Shown: positions 14,296 to 14,454 of the stretch, in pieces | Layout of the letters: every line of letters starts with the position of its first letter | Position numbering within the stretch: the stretch's first letter is position 1 | Assembly (NCBI GenBank): GCA_049294435.1 | Contig: JBAQCU010000032.1 | Coordinates: 1 to 14,454 of the forward strand | Source of the DNA: UBA1550 sp049294435 | GTDB taxonomy: Bacteria > Patescibacteriota > Minisyncoccia > Phycocordibacterales > UBA1550 | Reading direction: 5' to 3' | DNA length: 14,454 bases | The notes under the pieces: model-generated | What the model was told of the DNA's origin: nothing | The model's input: only the letters and a program-made list of their open reading frames with translations | Databases searched by the model: none | Position numbers and translations under genes: made by a program

Positions 14296-14454
14296 AATGC
14301 TAGATTAAATATAGGCCCCTGCGGCAGAGACCGCAGGCGAATCTGCAGATTCGGGTCTTGGACCTAAAATTTTTGAATTCGCTTCGCTCATACAAAAGCG
14401 TGGCTGAATTAGCAAATTCTGAATTACCAAATTCACGCCTTGGGCGCAGAATCT
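14296..14454. repeat. structured, repeat-rich non-coding region running off the window
   Basis: No ORF of note. Consecutive hairpins: CCTGCGG (14318-14324) / CCGCAGG (14331-14337), and the perfect palindrome CGAATCTGCAGATTCG (14338-14353). After these come two GAATT-NNNN-AATTC hairpins in tandem with a 15-nt period (14406-14419 and 14421-14434). The part 14337-14364 is an inverted copy of 5387-5414. Confidence 0.65.

Noticed and set aside
14406..14434. Two tandem GAATT-NNNN-AATTC units as a CRISPR remnant
   Set aside because: The units are only 15 nt apart with no spacers, and no cas genes are present.

Overview
The window looks like a chromosomal segment from a member of the Candidate Phyla Radiation (Patescibacteria, most like Parcubacteria). 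This is inferred from several things: moderately AT-rich DNA, short proteins with minimal spacing, many genes with no Shine-Dalgarno sequence, a histidine kinase with a Parcubacteria-style H-box region, a small stand-alone SET-domain protein, and hairpin-rich intergenic repeats. TGA is used as a stop codon (2080-2082), so the genetic code is the standard bacterial one and not the TGA=Gly code of Gracilibacteria/SR1. No rRNA, tRNA, CRISPR array, transposase, integrase or phage gene is visible.

Layout. 1-125: truncated copy of a palindromic MITE-like element. 305-2082: two tandem, overlapping genes for membrane-anchored M14-type metallocarboxypeptidase paralogues; the first has lost two catalytic residues. 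2139-2444: small DUF2103-like protein with a strong terminator. 2645-2842: cold-shock protein with its own promoter, long leader and terminator. 2937-5252: large membrane sensor histidine kinase. 5253-5541: intact, oppositely oriented copy of the MITE-like element plus a second palindromic repeat. 5542-5934: single-domain response regulator with its own promoter. 5990-6406 (minus strand): SET-domain protein. 6456-7715: HI0933/BaiN-family flavoprotein, divergent from the SET gene. 7900-10572: MgtA-type Mg2+ P-type ATPase. 10597-14173: a three-gene MacAB-type exporter (periplasmic-adaptor-like HlyD protein, ABC ATPase, FtsX/MacB permease). 14174-14454: long hairpin followed by a structured repeat region running off the window.

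How the genes fit together. The window is mostly envelope and environmental-response functions: exported peptidases that probably act on cell-wall or environmental peptides, a sensor kinase and receiver that are probably a two-component pair now separated by inserted repeats, Mg2+ import, and an ABC exporter. A pattern across genes is that the exported portions of four different proteins (both peptidases, the kinase sensor domain and the MacA-like adaptor) each contain exactly two cysteines, which suggests disulfide-stabilised folding outside the membrane.

The most interesting points are the catalytically degenerate peptidase paired with an apparently intact paralogue, the inverted pair of 19-bp-TIR elements, a second palindromic repeat shared between 5.4 kb and 14.35 kb, the apparently leaderless or near-leaderless genes, and the interleaved inverted repeats between the MacA-like and ATPase genes. 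I did not find a clearly novel defence or biosynthetic system.
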